DNA of 20,339 nucleotides from positions 1 to 20,339 of the IMG/VR virus record IMGVR_UViG_3300025840_004349; one strand, 5' to 3'. The notes beneath the pieces were generated by a model. The model searched no databases. It saw only the letters and a list, made by a program, of their open reading frames with translations, and was not told where the DNA came from. Below, in pieces: positions 4,772-13,050 of this stretch. The stretch is from a virus. Numbering within the stretch: position 1 is the first letter of the stretch; the number at the start of each line of letters is the position of its first letter. The translations under genes and the position numbers were made by a program.

Positions 4772-4779
4772 AGTATAAT
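4751..4779 (+). promoter_or_regulatory. Promoter of the sugar operon
   Basis: TTGCAT (4751-4756), 17 bases, then TATAAT (4774-4779). It predicts a start near 4786, about 20 bases before the ATG at 4806. It lies inside and just after the terminator hairpin, so read-through transcripts and new transcripts both converge on the operon. Confidence 0.72.
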
Positions 4780-4805
4780 AGATACTATGTGAATCTTTAG
4801 TTTTA

Positions 4806-5858
4806 ATGTCCGACTATAAGAAGACGGCACTCGTGCTCGGTGCTGGTGGATTTATTGGAAGTCATATGGTCAAACGACTTCGGCAGGAGGGATATTGGGT
4901 TCGAGGTGTAGATCTCAAACTTCCCGAGTATTGTGCATCTCATGCAAATGAGTTTATTGTTGGTGATCTGAGGGACACACGTTTTGTTGCTCGGTGCATT
5001 CGATATGCTGGAGAAACTGGTAACTTCTACGTCAGTATCGTAGATAAGTTCCTGGAACCCTTCGATGAGATCTATCAGTTTGCTGCTGATATGGGTGGTG
5101 CAGGTTTTGTTTTCACTGGTGAGAACGATGCAGACATTATGCACAACTCTGTGTCTATCAATCTAAACGTTCTTGAAGAGCAACGCAAATGGAACGAAAT
5201 TACAGAGCAGAATAAGACAAAGATTTTCTATTCTGGATCAGCATGTATGTATCCAGAGCACAATCAACTTGATCCTGATAATCCAGATTGCCGTGAATCA
5301 TCTGCATACCCCGCTGATCCAGATAGTGAATATGGATGGGAAAAACTCTTCTCCGAGAGACTTTACCTTGCTTACAACCGTAATCATGGGATCCCTGTTC
5401 GTGTTGCTCGTTACCATAATATCTTTGGTCCTGAGGGAACCTGGAACGGTGGAAGAGAGAAAGCACCAGCTGCAATCTGCCGTAAAGTCGCTTACCTCCC
5501 GGAGCAAGGTGGATCAATCGAAGTGTGGGGAGATGGTCAACAAACTCGTTCCTTCCTGTACATTGACGAATGCATTGAAGCAACTCGAAGATTGATGGAC
5601 AGTGACTTCCTTGGTCCTGTGAACATCGGTTCTGAAGAGATGGTTACTATCAATCAACTTGTGGATACTGCTGCCAAAGTTGCAGGTAAAACTGTTGAAA
5701 AGAATCATATTGATGGACCTCTTGGTGTTCGTGGTCGCAACTCTAATAATGATCTGATTCGTGAAAAGTTGGGTTGGGATTATTCCCAAACTCTTGAAGA
5801 AGGTATTCGTAAAACTTATTCGTGGATTGAAAATGAAATTAATCGCACACAGAGGTAA
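4806..5858 (+). CDS. GDP-mannose 3,5-epimerase-like SDR protein
   Basis: This 350-residue extended short-chain dehydrogenase/reductase has the NAD motif GAGGFIG (12-18), the active-site Ser segment SGSACMYP (143-150) and catalytic YGWEK (176-180). The stretch HNIFGPEGTWNGGREKAPAA (204-223) and AADMGGAGF (93-101) are hallmarks of GDP-mannose 3,5-epimerase, which turns GDP-D-mannose into GDP-L-galactose or GDP-L-gulose in the cytosol. About 20 extra residues (near 65-85) precede the AADMGG segment compared with the plant enzyme. It is the first gene of the sugar operon, behind the promoter at 4751-4779; no strong ribosome binding site is visible. Other extended SDR activities cannot be excluded, but the GME signature is strong. 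Confidence 0.82.
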   Translation: MSDYKKTALVLGAGGFIGSHMVKRLRQEGYWVRGVDLKLPEYCASHANEFIVGDLRDTRFVARCIRYAGETGNFYVSIVDKFLEPFDEIYQFAADMGGAGFVFTGENDADIMHNSVSINLNVLEEQRKWNEITEQNKTKIFYSGSACMYPEHNQLDPDNPDCRESSAYPADPDSEYGWEKLFSERLYLAYNRNHGIPVRVARYHNIFGPEGTWNGGREKAPAAICRKVAYLPEQGGSIEVWGDGQQTRSFLYIDECIEATRRLMDSDFLGPVNIGSEEMVTINQLVDTAAKVAGKTVEKNHIDGPLGVRGRNSNNDLIREKLGWDYSQTLEEGIRKTYSWIENEINRTQR

Positions 5859-6291
5859 TCTAAACGGATCTGATCCTGATACTGAAAATAAACCAGATAA
5901 AATCTTGGAATGTATCGAACAAGGATATGATGTTGAAATTGATATTCGTTATGATCCAAAAACTGATGCCCTTTGGTTAGGGCACGACGAACCTCAATAT
6001 ATGGTCAACTGGTATTGGTTAGCAGGAAAGCAAGATTATCTTTGGATTCATTGTAAAGACATTGCAACCCTTCATGAGTTTTCTACTAAGACGGGTGGAT
6101 ATAACTACTTCTGGCATCAGGAAGATGATTATACCTTGACTAGTAAGAATATTATCTGGGCATATCCAGGTAAAACTTATTCAACTAATACTGTAATTGT
6201 TATGCCTGAATGGAATAATCCAAATTGGGACAACTTAAAAGTTACTAATTGTTATGGAATTTGTACCGACTATGTAGAAAAACTCACATGA
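5833..6291 (+). CDS. Short glycerophosphodiester phosphodiesterase-like protein
   Basis: The start at 5833 gives MKLIAHRGNLNGSD; the frame extends upstream but only inside the epimerase gene. Catalytic-type motifs of the GDPD barrel are in order: AHRG (5-8), ENKP (18-21), EIDIR (35-39) and GHD (50-52). The family hydrolyses glycerophosphodiesters with a metal bound by the Glu/Asp pair. At 152 residues it is far below the usual ~240 or more, so it may be a reduced barrel acting on a sugar-phosphate or cyclic substrate, or a lyase relative. It overlaps the previous gene by 26 bases and the next by ATGA. Confidence 0.65.
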   Translation: MKLIAHRGNLNGSDPDTENKPDKILECIEQGYDVEIDIRYDPKTDALWLGHDEPQYMVNWYWLAGKQDYLWIHCKDIATLHEFSTKTGGYNYFWHQEDDYTLTSKNIIWAYPGKTYSTNTVIVMPEWNNPNWDNLKVTNCYGICTDYVEKLT

Positions 6292-7265
6292 AAATTATTA
6301 TAACGGGTGCTGCTGGACAAATTGGTTCAAGTTTATCTTGGAGACTTAAGGATAAACATGATTTGGTTCTTGTAGACAATTTAAGAAATGGACACTTCAA
6401 TAAAATTGAAGATCTTGAATGTCCTTTTTACAATGTGAGTGTAGCATCCCCAGACTTCTTTAATATCTTCTCTGGCGACTATGATGCTATCATCCATCTT
6501 GCTGGTGTTACAACTCTTCCTGATTGTGAATGCAATCCTGTTGATACTTTGAGTTCTAATGTCCTTGGCACATCTAATGTCTTGGACTTCTCTAGAAGAA
6601 AAGGTATACCTCATGTAATCTTTGCTAGCACGGCAGCAGTATATGAACAGAATAAAGAAGATGTATTAACAGAGGATCTTGATATCAACCCAAGGTTGTA
6701 CTACTCATTGTCCAAGAAAATGTGTGAGGAGTTAATTGCGTCTTACAGAAAAAACTATGGATGTAACGTCACGACTTTAAGGTTCTTTAATATCTTTGGT
6801 CCAGATGGTGATAAGGAGAGACTCAATCCTCCTCTTATCAGCTATGTTCATAGAGAACTGATGAAGGGTTTACCTCCAGTATTGTGTGGCGATGGTGAGC
6901 AAGTTAGAGACTTTATCTGCATTGATGATGTTCTAGCAATGATTGAACTTTGTTTGGATAAGAAACCCAATGACACCTTTAATGTTTGTACTGGTGTGAC
7001 TACAAGTGTCAATCAGATTGCAAAGTGGGTGGCTGAAGAACTGGGACTAGAACATCTTGGTATCAAGTACAGAAAGAGTAATCAACTATGGGATACATAC
7101 CCAGATCTCTTTGAAGGTCAATACCCATTTGATAAAAATATTGTTGTAGAAGAGACAGAGAAATATACCAAGGGATCGTATGAGAAGGCAAAGAGAATCC
7201 TTGCATGGGAACCCAATACAGATATTGAATCTGAAGTTAAGAGAGTGGCGAGGTTGATTAAGTGA
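6288..7265 (+). CDS. NAD-dependent nucleotide-sugar epimerase/dehydratase
   Basis: This 325-residue extended SDR has TGAAGQIG (6-13), a substrate Ser/Thr segment ASTAAVY (113-119) and the catalytic pair Y139-x3-K143 (YSLSK). The RFFNIFGP segment and VRDFICIDDV near the middle are typical of UDP-glucose 4-epimerase-type enzymes. It should change the sugar ring of an NDP-hexose. The exact substrate cannot be read off. The start at ATG 6288 overlaps the previous TGA; a longer upstream extension lies inside the previous gene and is rejected. The next gene starts on a GTG overlapping this stop. Confidence 0.82.
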   Translation: MKIIITGAAGQIGSSLSWRLKDKHDLVLVDNLRNGHFNKIEDLECPFYNVSVASPDFFNIFSGDYDAIIHLAGVTTLPDCECNPVDTLSSNVLGTSNVLDFSRRKGIPHVIFASTAAVYEQNKEDVLTEDLDINPRLYYSLSKKMCEELIASYRKNYGCNVTTLRFFNIFGPDGDKERLNPPLISYVHRELMKGLPPVLCGDGEQVRDFICIDDVLAMIELCLDKKPNDTFNVCTGVTTSVNQIAKWVAEELGLEHLGIKYRKSNQLWDTYPDLFEGQYPFDKNIVVEETEKYTKGSYEKAKRILAWEPNTDIESEVKRVARLIK

Positions 7266-8014
7266 AGGTAGCTCTATTATTATGTGGTCAACCAAAGTAT
7301 CTGGATGACCCTCGTCCTTACCATTTCTTTAAAGAGAACATCATTGATAGGTATGACACTGATGTCTATTGTCAAGCCTGGTTTGAAAAGGGTGCTGAGT
7401 ATGAGATCACTGCGTTTAATTTAAACGCTCATAGGTTAGATTCATTTACCTCACTATCTGTTCAATCTCCTGTATTAGATAACTCTGATCAAATCATCAA
7501 GGAGATTTATAAACCAAAGAAGTATTCCTTTGAACCTCCAAGGAATTTTAGATTTGAGAAGACTGTAGAGGCATGGTTGGATCAAAGGTATACTAACAGG
7601 TATGTAAATGTAGGTGTCTGGGATAGGCACAAGTATAGTTGCATCCTATCCTTCTTTAAATCACAACAGGATGTATTGAGTCTGGTCAATAAAGATGATT
7701 ATGATTTTTTCGTGCTAAGTAGATATGATATCACCATAGATAACTTCTCCTCTGTCATCGATATATCTACACTCGATCCTGAGAAGATGCATCTCCAAAA
7801 CATTCATGATTCATTTCCTGATGGGATGTATATCTTCTCTAAAAAGTATTTTGACTGGTTCAAAAACTTGTACGATGAGATTCAGACCCTGGATATATTG
7901 AAGAGGGTTCCTCACCCATCATCAGAACGATTGAAGAAGGCATCTTTTGGTTTACATTATGGAATGAATTTTGTTCAACCTCACCCCATCAGGATTAATA
8001 TTCTCAGAGCATGA
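7262..8014 (+). CDS. Probable glycosyltransferase-like protein
   Basis: This 250-residue protein begins at GTG 7262 (GTGA overlap). The N-terminus KVALLLCGQPKYLDD and the central DDYDFFVLSRYDITIDNF (about 145-162) resemble surface-polysaccharide proteins that open with a 'V-A-L-x-x-G-Q' strand and carry an acidic R-x-D near the middle, thought to be GT-A-fold transferases. No classical DxD is present (SRYD at 153-156 may serve). Its place between an epimerase and a methyltransferase supports a role in glycan assembly. The specific sugar is unknown. Confidence 0.55.
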   Translation: MKVALLLCGQPKYLDDPRPYHFFKENIIDRYDTDVYCQAWFEKGAEYEITAFNLNAHRLDSFTSLSVQSPVLDNSDQIIKEIYKPKKYSFEPPRNFRFEKTVEAWLDQRYTNRYVNVGVWDRHKYSCILSFFKSQQDVLSLVNKDDYDFFVLSRYDITIDNFSSVIDISTLDPEKMHLQNIHDSFPDGMYIFSKKYFDWFKNLYDEIQTLDILKRVPHPSSERLKKASFGLHYGMNFVQPHPIRINILRA

Positions 8015-9126
8015 TGAAGACAATTAAAAGAGATAGGTGTGTTCTTGCTGGCACCGATGACTTGACAGAGGTCTATACATTCAAAGACTTCCCTGTATTC
8101 TGTGGGTGTGTTGACTCAGAATTGGAGGATGTGTTGTGTGATATGTCATGGAGTGTGTCTGAGTCATCTGGTATCATTCAGTTAAATCAACTTATCCCTC
8201 TTGATTTTTTATATTCTGTAGGTCATAACTCAGGCAACATCGGTAAGACCTGGAGAGAACATCATAAAAACTTTTCTGAGTTTATCAAACGAGGGAACTA
8301 TAAAAATGTATTGGAGATTGGTGGCGCAACAGGTAATCTATTCAATAATTTTCTGACAGAGACCAAGTATTTTACCTGGAATATTTTGGAACCTTGCTCT
8401 GAAGTAAAGGTAAGAGATAAAAGACTTAGAGTACATAGAGGATTCCTTGAAAGATATGATTTTGGTGATGAAAAGTTTGATACTATTATCCACTCTCATG
8501 TATTGGAGCACACATACAATCCTCTAGAGTTTATTGAAAAGATATCAGATCTAACAGTACTGGGAGGAACACAATATATCTCTATCCCCAATATGAGATA
8601 TGCTCTTGAGATGGGATATATGAATATGTTGACCTTTGAGCATAGTTACTTTATTGATATTGACTTCCTTAAGTGTATATTAGCAAGAAAACAATTTGTT
8701 GTTGATGAGATAGTAGAGAACAACCACTCTATCTTCATTAAAGCAACTAAGGTTGATTACACTCCAGAGTTTGAAGAGTATTTTTCATCACACAAAGAAT
8801 TGTTTGTCAACTATATTGATAAGATTTTGAAAGACATTGAATCAATTAATCAATCAATGCACTCTCTAGATAATGTATTCTTATTTGGTGGACATGTCTG
8901 GTCTCAATATTTGCTATCGATGGGTCTATCCAAAAACATTGTCAATATTTTAGACAACGATGTTGATAAGCAGGACAAGAGACTGTACGGGACGGATCTT
9001 ATTGTAAAAGACCCAAAAGTGTTGTATAATTACACTGAACCAAAAGTTATAATTCGTGCTGGAGTTTACTCTGAGGAAATCAAAGCACAACTTCTTAGCA
9101 TCAATCCAACAACGAAGTTTTTATGA
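8011..9126 (+). CDS. SAM-dependent C-methyltransferase-like protein
   Basis: This 371-residue protein fits the three-part layout of NDP-sugar C-methyltransferases: a Cys-containing N-domain (C10, C31, C33, C43), a SAM fold with motif I VLEIGGATGNL (100-110) and HVLEHTYNPLEFI after the acidic strand, and a C-terminal Rossmann-like domain (from about residue 290) with LFGGHVW and ILDND. Such enzymes add a methyl group to a 3- or 4-keto-sugar nucleotide. The N-terminal zinc motif is incomplete compared with CxxC...CxxC, so zinc binding is uncertain. Either of two adjacent ATGs (8011, 8014) could start it; both overlap the previous stop. Confidence 0.72.
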   Translation: MMKTIKRDRCVLAGTDDLTEVYTFKDFPVFCGCVDSELEDVLCDMSWSVSESSGIIQLNQLIPLDFLYSVGHNSGNIGKTWREHHKNFSEFIKRGNYKNVLEIGGATGNLFNNFLTETKYFTWNILEPCSEVKVRDKRLRVHRGFLERYDFGDEKFDTIIHSHVLEHTYNPLEFIEKISDLTVLGGTQYISIPNMRYALEMGYMNMLTFEHSYFIDIDFLKCILARKQFVVDEIVENNHSIFIKATKVDYTPEFEEYFSSHKELFVNYIDKILKDIESINQSMHSLDNVFLFGGHVWSQYLLSMGLSKNIVNILDNDVDKQDKRLYGTDLIVKDPKVLYNYTEPKVIIRAGVYSEEIKAQLLSINPTTKFL

Positions 9127-9848
9127 AAAAGATATTAGTATGTTTTGTTGGCACAGGAACTTATCTAGAGTTTCTGCCTCAATACTATGAGAAAGTAATG
9201 GAGAACTTTTGTCCAGGGTATCTCAAAGATATTCTGGTTCTTACTGATGGTGAACTATCAGATACTCCAGAACACATTATTCTCAGAGAAACAGAACACA
9301 AAGTATGGCCTTACATTACTCTCGAAAGATTTAACATTATTCTAAAGCATAGAGATGTTATTGAAAACTATGATTGGTTTGTATTCATGGATGCAGATAC
9401 GATTGTAAATCAAAGAGTGGAGTATGATGAGTTCTTTGATGAAAGCAAAGATTATCTTGGGGTTCATCACCCTTGCCATTATTTGAAATGGCCTCCACAT
9501 AATCAACCGTATGGATCGTTTGACAGAACTAACTCTAGAGCAAGAGTTGGTGATGATGATGATCTGAGTACTTATTGGCAAGGTTGTCTGTGGGGAGGGA
9601 AGGTTCCTGAAATATTTGCTATCATGGAGGAACTAGATAGTAGAACACAACTTGATCTAAATGATGACATCATTGCACTTTGGCATGATGAAAGTCATTT
9701 GAATAAAATATTCATCGAGAACAAAGATAAGGTTAGAACACTCCCCTCTGATTATGCCTATCCAGAATCTTTTGATGATCTTGTAAAAGATCAACTTGAA
9801 CCAAAGATTGTACATCTTGCAAAAAATAATAGCAAATATCACTCATGA
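9123..9848 (+). CDS. Family GT6 glycosyltransferase (ABO-transferase type)
   Basis: This 241-residue protein has the GT6 signature WHDESHLNK (187-195), which in mammalian ABO transferases and alpha-1,3-galactosyltransferase binds acceptor and donor. A metal-binding DxD (DAD, 90-92, in DWFVFMDADT) and the HHPCHY segment (115-120) match the family order. GT6 enzymes retain the anomeric configuration and add Gal or GalNAc alpha-1,3 to a Gal acceptor. Most bacterial members are reported to have NxN in place of DxD, whereas a cyanophage member keeps DxD, as here. It lacks the N-terminal membrane anchor of animal enzymes and should act in the cytosol. ATGA overlaps couple it on both sides. Confidence 0.87.
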   Translation: MKKILVCFVGTGTYLEFLPQYYEKVMENFCPGYLKDILVLTDGELSDTPEHIILRETEHKVWPYITLERFNIILKHRDVIENYDWFVFMDADTIVNQRVEYDEFFDESKDYLGVHHPCHYLKWPPHNQPYGSFDRTNSRARVGDDDDLSTYWQGCLWGGKVPEIFAIMEELDSRTQLDLNDDIIALWHDESHLNKIFIENKDKVRTLPSDYAYPESFDDLVKDQLEPKIVHLAKNNSKYHS

Positions 9849-11218
9849 CAAAACTTGTTATCTTTGATTTGGATGGTGTCCTTATCGACAGTAAAGATTA
9901 TCACTATGAAGCACTGAACCAAGCATTAGGACCAGAATATGCAATCAGTAGAGAAGATCATGTAAGCATCTATGATGGTTTGCCAACCAAGGCAAAACTA
10001 GAACTTCTTACCAAGAACAAAGGTCTTCCAGTAGATCAGTATGATAAAATCTGGAGAGATAAGCAAGAAGCAACTCTCAAGATTTTTAATGAGTGTGTTG
10101 CTAAAGACTATGAATTGATGGGGTACTTCCAGCAGTTGGTGGACTGTGGTTACAAGATTGCCGTTGCTTCAAATAGTATTCGTAATACTGTTAAGATTAT
10201 TCTTCTTCGTTTGGGATTGCTTGAGTTTGTGGACATGTATGTGTCCAACGAAGACGTTGTTCGTAATAAACCATTTCCGGCAATGTATTGGAAGTGCATG
10301 ACTGCATTGGGTTCTTTACCTAATGATACGGTCATCATTGAAGATAGTCACATTGGTCGTCAGGGAGCTTTGGATAGTAAGTGCCATCTTGTCCCTGTAG
10401 AAAATAGAAAAGATCTTAATCAGAGTAAGATTGATCGAATCAAAAAAATTCTGAATGGTACTAAAGCAAAGGTTGCATGGGAGAGTAAAACAATGAATGT
10501 GTTGATTCCTATGGCAGGTGCTGGTAGTCGATTTGCTAGTCAAGGATATACCTTTCCTAAACCTCTGATTGAAGTTAAAGGTAAACCTATGATCCAAGTC
10601 GTCGTAGAGAATCTCAACATCAAAGCAAACTATACTTTCATTGTCCAGAAAGAGCATTATGAGAAGTATAGTTTGAATTATCTTCTTCCCTTGATTGCGC
10701 CAGGATGTAATATTGTTCAAGTTGATGGTATTACTGAGGGTGCTGCCTGCACCACACTTCTTGCCAAAGAATTCATTAACAATGATGAACCTTTAGTAAT
10801 GGCAAACTCCGATCAGTTTGTTGAGTGGGATTCTAATGAAACTCTTTATGCCTTCCAGAATGGTGAGGTGGATGGTGGTATTGTTACCTTCCCTGCAACT
10901 CATCCCAAGTGGTCTTATGCCAAACTGGGAGAGGATGGATATGTTGCTGAGGTTGCTGAAAAGAAACCGATCTCTGAGCACGCTACTGTTGGTATCTACT
11001 ATTGGAAGAAAGGTTCTGATTATGTGAAGTATGCGGAGCAGATGATTGAGAAGGATATTCGTGTCAATAATGAGTTTTACGTCTGTCCTGTTTTTAATGA
11101 ATCTATCAAAGATAAAAAAAAGATTAGAATTAAAGAGATAGATAAGAGTGGTATGTGGGGTATTGGCACTCCAGAGGATCTTAATTATTTCTTAGAGCAT
11201 TATGATGGAGAGGTTTGA
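9845..11218 (+). CDS. HAD phosphatase/phosphomutase fused to sugar nucleotidyltransferase
   Basis: This 457-residue fusion has two domains. Residues 1-205 are a HAD hydrolase of the beta-phosphoglucomutase type: nucleophile motif DLDGVLIDS (8-16), VASNS (107-111), Lys in NKPFP (141-145) and IIEDS (164-168). Residues 217-457 are a GT-A-fold nucleotidyltransferase: MAGAGSRF (223-230), FPKPLIEV (238-245), NSDQ (321-324) and WGIGTPEDL (438-446). A hexose-phosphate could be isomerised or dephosphorylated by the first part and activated to an NDP-sugar by the second. A Met at the domain joint might allow internal initiation. The substrate is unknown. It pairs with the opposite-order fusion at 11989-13044. 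Confidence 0.8.
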   Translation: MTKLVIFDLDGVLIDSKDYHYEALNQALGPEYAISREDHVSIYDGLPTKAKLELLTKNKGLPVDQYDKIWRDKQEATLKIFNECVAKDYELMGYFQQLVDCGYKIAVASNSIRNTVKIILLRLGLLEFVDMYVSNEDVVRNKPFPAMYWKCMTALGSLPNDTVIIEDSHIGRQGALDSKCHLVPVENRKDLNQSKIDRIKKILNGTKAKVAWESKTMNVLIPMAGAGSRFASQGYTFPKPLIEVKGKPMIQVVVENLNIKANYTFIVQKEHYEKYSLNYLLPLIAPGCNIVQVDGITEGAACTTLLAKEFINNDEPLVMANSDQFVEWDSNETLYAFQNGEVDGGIVTFPATHPKWSYAKLGEDGYVAEVAEKKPISEHATVGIYYWKKGSDYVKYAEQMIEKDIRVNNEFYVCPVFNESIKDKKKIRIKEIDKSGMWGIGTPEDLNYFLEHYDGEV

Positions 11219-12029
11219 ACGTGGATTATCTGGTTGTTTCATTAAAGCTTTAAATCAAAGCACCATTAGAAAATCTAGTTGTAAAGAATATTCTAAGAGA
11301 TTAATAAGACAAGCAAACAAACAGAAGTATTTTTCGAATTGTAGTCTGACTACTATAGATGTTCCTAAGGTATATGATATAGGTGAGGATTACTTTGATA
11401 TGGAGTATATACCTGCAGAAACTTTTGATTTGTTTTTTGAAACTTGTGATACCAATAAAGTGAACTTCACACTTAATTGTTTGTTTGAGTATTTTGATTT
11501 TCTTATCTCTACCAAAAAGACATTTAAGGAATGTGAAGTAAAAAATAAAATGTCAAGAAAGATTGAATCTTTATCAATCGATAGTAAATTCAAAGATTAT
11601 CTGTTACAATATAACTACAGTGCTGTGGGAGTACCTAAAACTTTTTGTCATGGTGATCTAACATTCTCAAATATTTTATTCAATGGCAAAAGAGTATTCT
11701 TTATCGACTTTCTAGACAGTTACATTAACACTTTTCTTGTTGATTTAGTAAAACTCAAACAGGATCTATTTTACTTTTGGTCTATCAAAGTAAACAATAA
11801 GAAATCTCTTAGACTTTATCAATCTAAGAGATTTATTTGGAATAAACTATACGAGAGATATAAAGAATATATTGATACAGACTTATTTAATCTGTTGGAT
11901 GTAATCAATCTCTTGAGAATACAACCTTATTTGAAAGATAAAAATCATAAGGTGATACTTAAAAATCTACTGGAATCGACTACTCTTTATGAAAAATTTA
12001 ATCATACCTATGGCAGGGAAGTCATCTAG
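11202..12029 (+). CDS. APH/choline-kinase-like phosphotransferase
   Basis: This 275-residue protein has the phosphotransferase active-site motif HGDLTFSN (150-157) and the metal-binding IDF (168-170), as in aminoglycoside phosphotransferases, choline kinase and LicA. MEYIP (67-71) is the hinge. The N-lobe is short and the Gly-rich loop is not obvious. It probably phosphorylates a small hydroxylated molecule such as a sugar, alcohol or choline-like headgroup. It lies between two genes that each carry a nucleotidyltransferase and a HAD domain, and overlaps both (17 and 41 bases). It is AT-rich. Start ATG 11202 or 11205. Confidence 0.7.
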   Translation: MMERFERGLSGCFIKALNQSTIRKSSCKEYSKRLIRQANKQKYFSNCSLTTIDVPKVYDIGEDYFDMEYIPAETFDLFFETCDTNKVNFTLNCLFEYFDFLISTKKTFKECEVKNKMSRKIESLSIDSKFKDYLLQYNYSAVGVPKTFCHGDLTFSNILFNGKRVFFIDFLDSYINTFLVDLVKLKQDLFYFWSIKVNNKKSLRLYQSKRFIWNKLYERYKEYIDTDLFNLLDVINLLRIQPYLKDKNHKVILKNLLESTTLYEKFNHTYGREVI

Positions 12030-13044
12030 ATTTCCTAATATGAGACCTAAGTGGATGTTGACACATCCAAAACAAAATAGATTTATGGTGATTGAGTCTA
12101 TTGCCGGAATCAATCTCGACTTCTTTGACAACATCTATTTTGTTGTACTCAAAGAGCATGAAGAGAAGTACCAGTTCAGTGATGGACTGCTCAAAGAGGT
12201 GGATGATCTTGGAATTCTTGATAAGACAAAGATTTCTTATCTTGATGAACAGACATCTTCTCAGTCCGAGACTGTATACCAGGTAATTAATAAGGAGAGT
12301 ATCGAAGGGTTTATTTTTATTAAAGACTCTGATAACTATTATGAATGTGAGATCAGCAATACGAATAATCAGGTTGTATACGTTGATCTAAATGAGAATG
12401 AAGATATCAATGCCAAAGGTAAGAGTTACATAGAGGTAGATGATAATAATATACTCACTAATATTGTTGAGAAGAAGATTGTAAGTTCTACATTCTGTTG
12501 TGGAGGTTATGGTTTTTCAAGTAGTGATCAGTTCTGTGAGACCTATGAGTCCCTCTCTGATATTGAGGAAGAGTGTTACATCAGTCACATTATCTTTGAG
12601 ATGATGTTATCTGGTTCGTTGTTTGATTCTACACAGGCATTTGTATACAAGGATTGGGGAACACTTAAAGAGTGGAAGAAGTATAAGGAGACATACAAGA
12701 CTATCTTTTGCGATATTGATGGCACACTTGTCACTAATACATCACACCAGTTTCCACCATTCATTGGTGAAGGTAACCCCATCCAAAGTAATATAAATTA
12801 TTTACGTAAACTATACGAATCAGAGAGAGTTTACATTGTTCTCACTACTAGTAGACCTGAACAATATAGACAAATAACTGTAGATGAGTTAGAATCAAAG
12901 GGTATATGTTACCATAATATTATTATGGGACTCCCACATTCTCAGAGAGTTTTGGTAAATGATTTTGCTGACTCCAACCCATTTCCATCGTGTATTGCTA
13001 TCAACATTCCACGTAACTCTGAAAACTTAGAAAAATATTTTTAA
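11989..13044 (+). CDS. Nucleotidyltransferase-like protein fused to HAD phosphatase
   Basis: This 351-residue protein carries domains in the opposite order to 9845-11218. Residues 1-232 are nucleotidyltransferase-like: IPMAGKSSRF (6-15), the RPKWML lysine (19-24), DSDNYYE (113-119) and DWGT (222-225). Residues 237-351 are a HAD domain with DIDGT (242-246), TTSRP (286-290) and NDFADSNP (324-331). The nucleotidyltransferase loop keeps the key Gly, Arg and Lys but reads GKSSRF, so activity is likely though not certain. It may activate the product of the kinase gene it overlaps by 41 bases, the HAD part then removing or trimming a phosphate. Confidence 0.75.
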   Translation: MKNLIIPMAGKSSRFPNMRPKWMLTHPKQNRFMVIESIAGINLDFFDNIYFVVLKEHEEKYQFSDGLLKEVDDLGILDKTKISYLDEQTSSQSETVYQVINKESIEGFIFIKDSDNYYECEISNTNNQVVYVDLNENEDINAKGKSYIEVDDNNILTNIVEKKIVSSTFCCGGYGFSSSDQFCETYESLSDIEEECYISHIIFEMMLSGSLFDSTQAFVYKDWGTLKEWKKYKETYKTIFCDIDGTLVTNTSHQFPPFIGEGNPIQSNINYLRKLYESERVYIVLTTSRPEQYRQITVDELESKGICYHNIIMGLPHSQRVLVNDFADSNPFPSCIAINIPRNSENLEKYF

Positions 13045-13050
13045 TATCAA

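Noticed and set aside
4803-5144. Minus-strand frame opposite the epimerase
   Set aside because: The + strand carries a full set of epimerase motifs; the reverse frame is a shadow.
5173-5595. 140-residue + frame inside the epimerase gene
   Set aside because: It lies wholly within the GME-like gene in another frame and has no motif or ribosome binding site.
10316-10720. 134-residue minus-strand frame in the HAD-nucleotidyltransferase fusion
   Set aside because: The opposite strand has both catalytic domains intact across the region.
10493-11218. Separate nucleotidyltransferase gene starting at the internal Met
   Set aside because: The frame is continuous with the HAD domain, no stop separates them, and no strong ribosome binding site was seen; the fusion is simpler.
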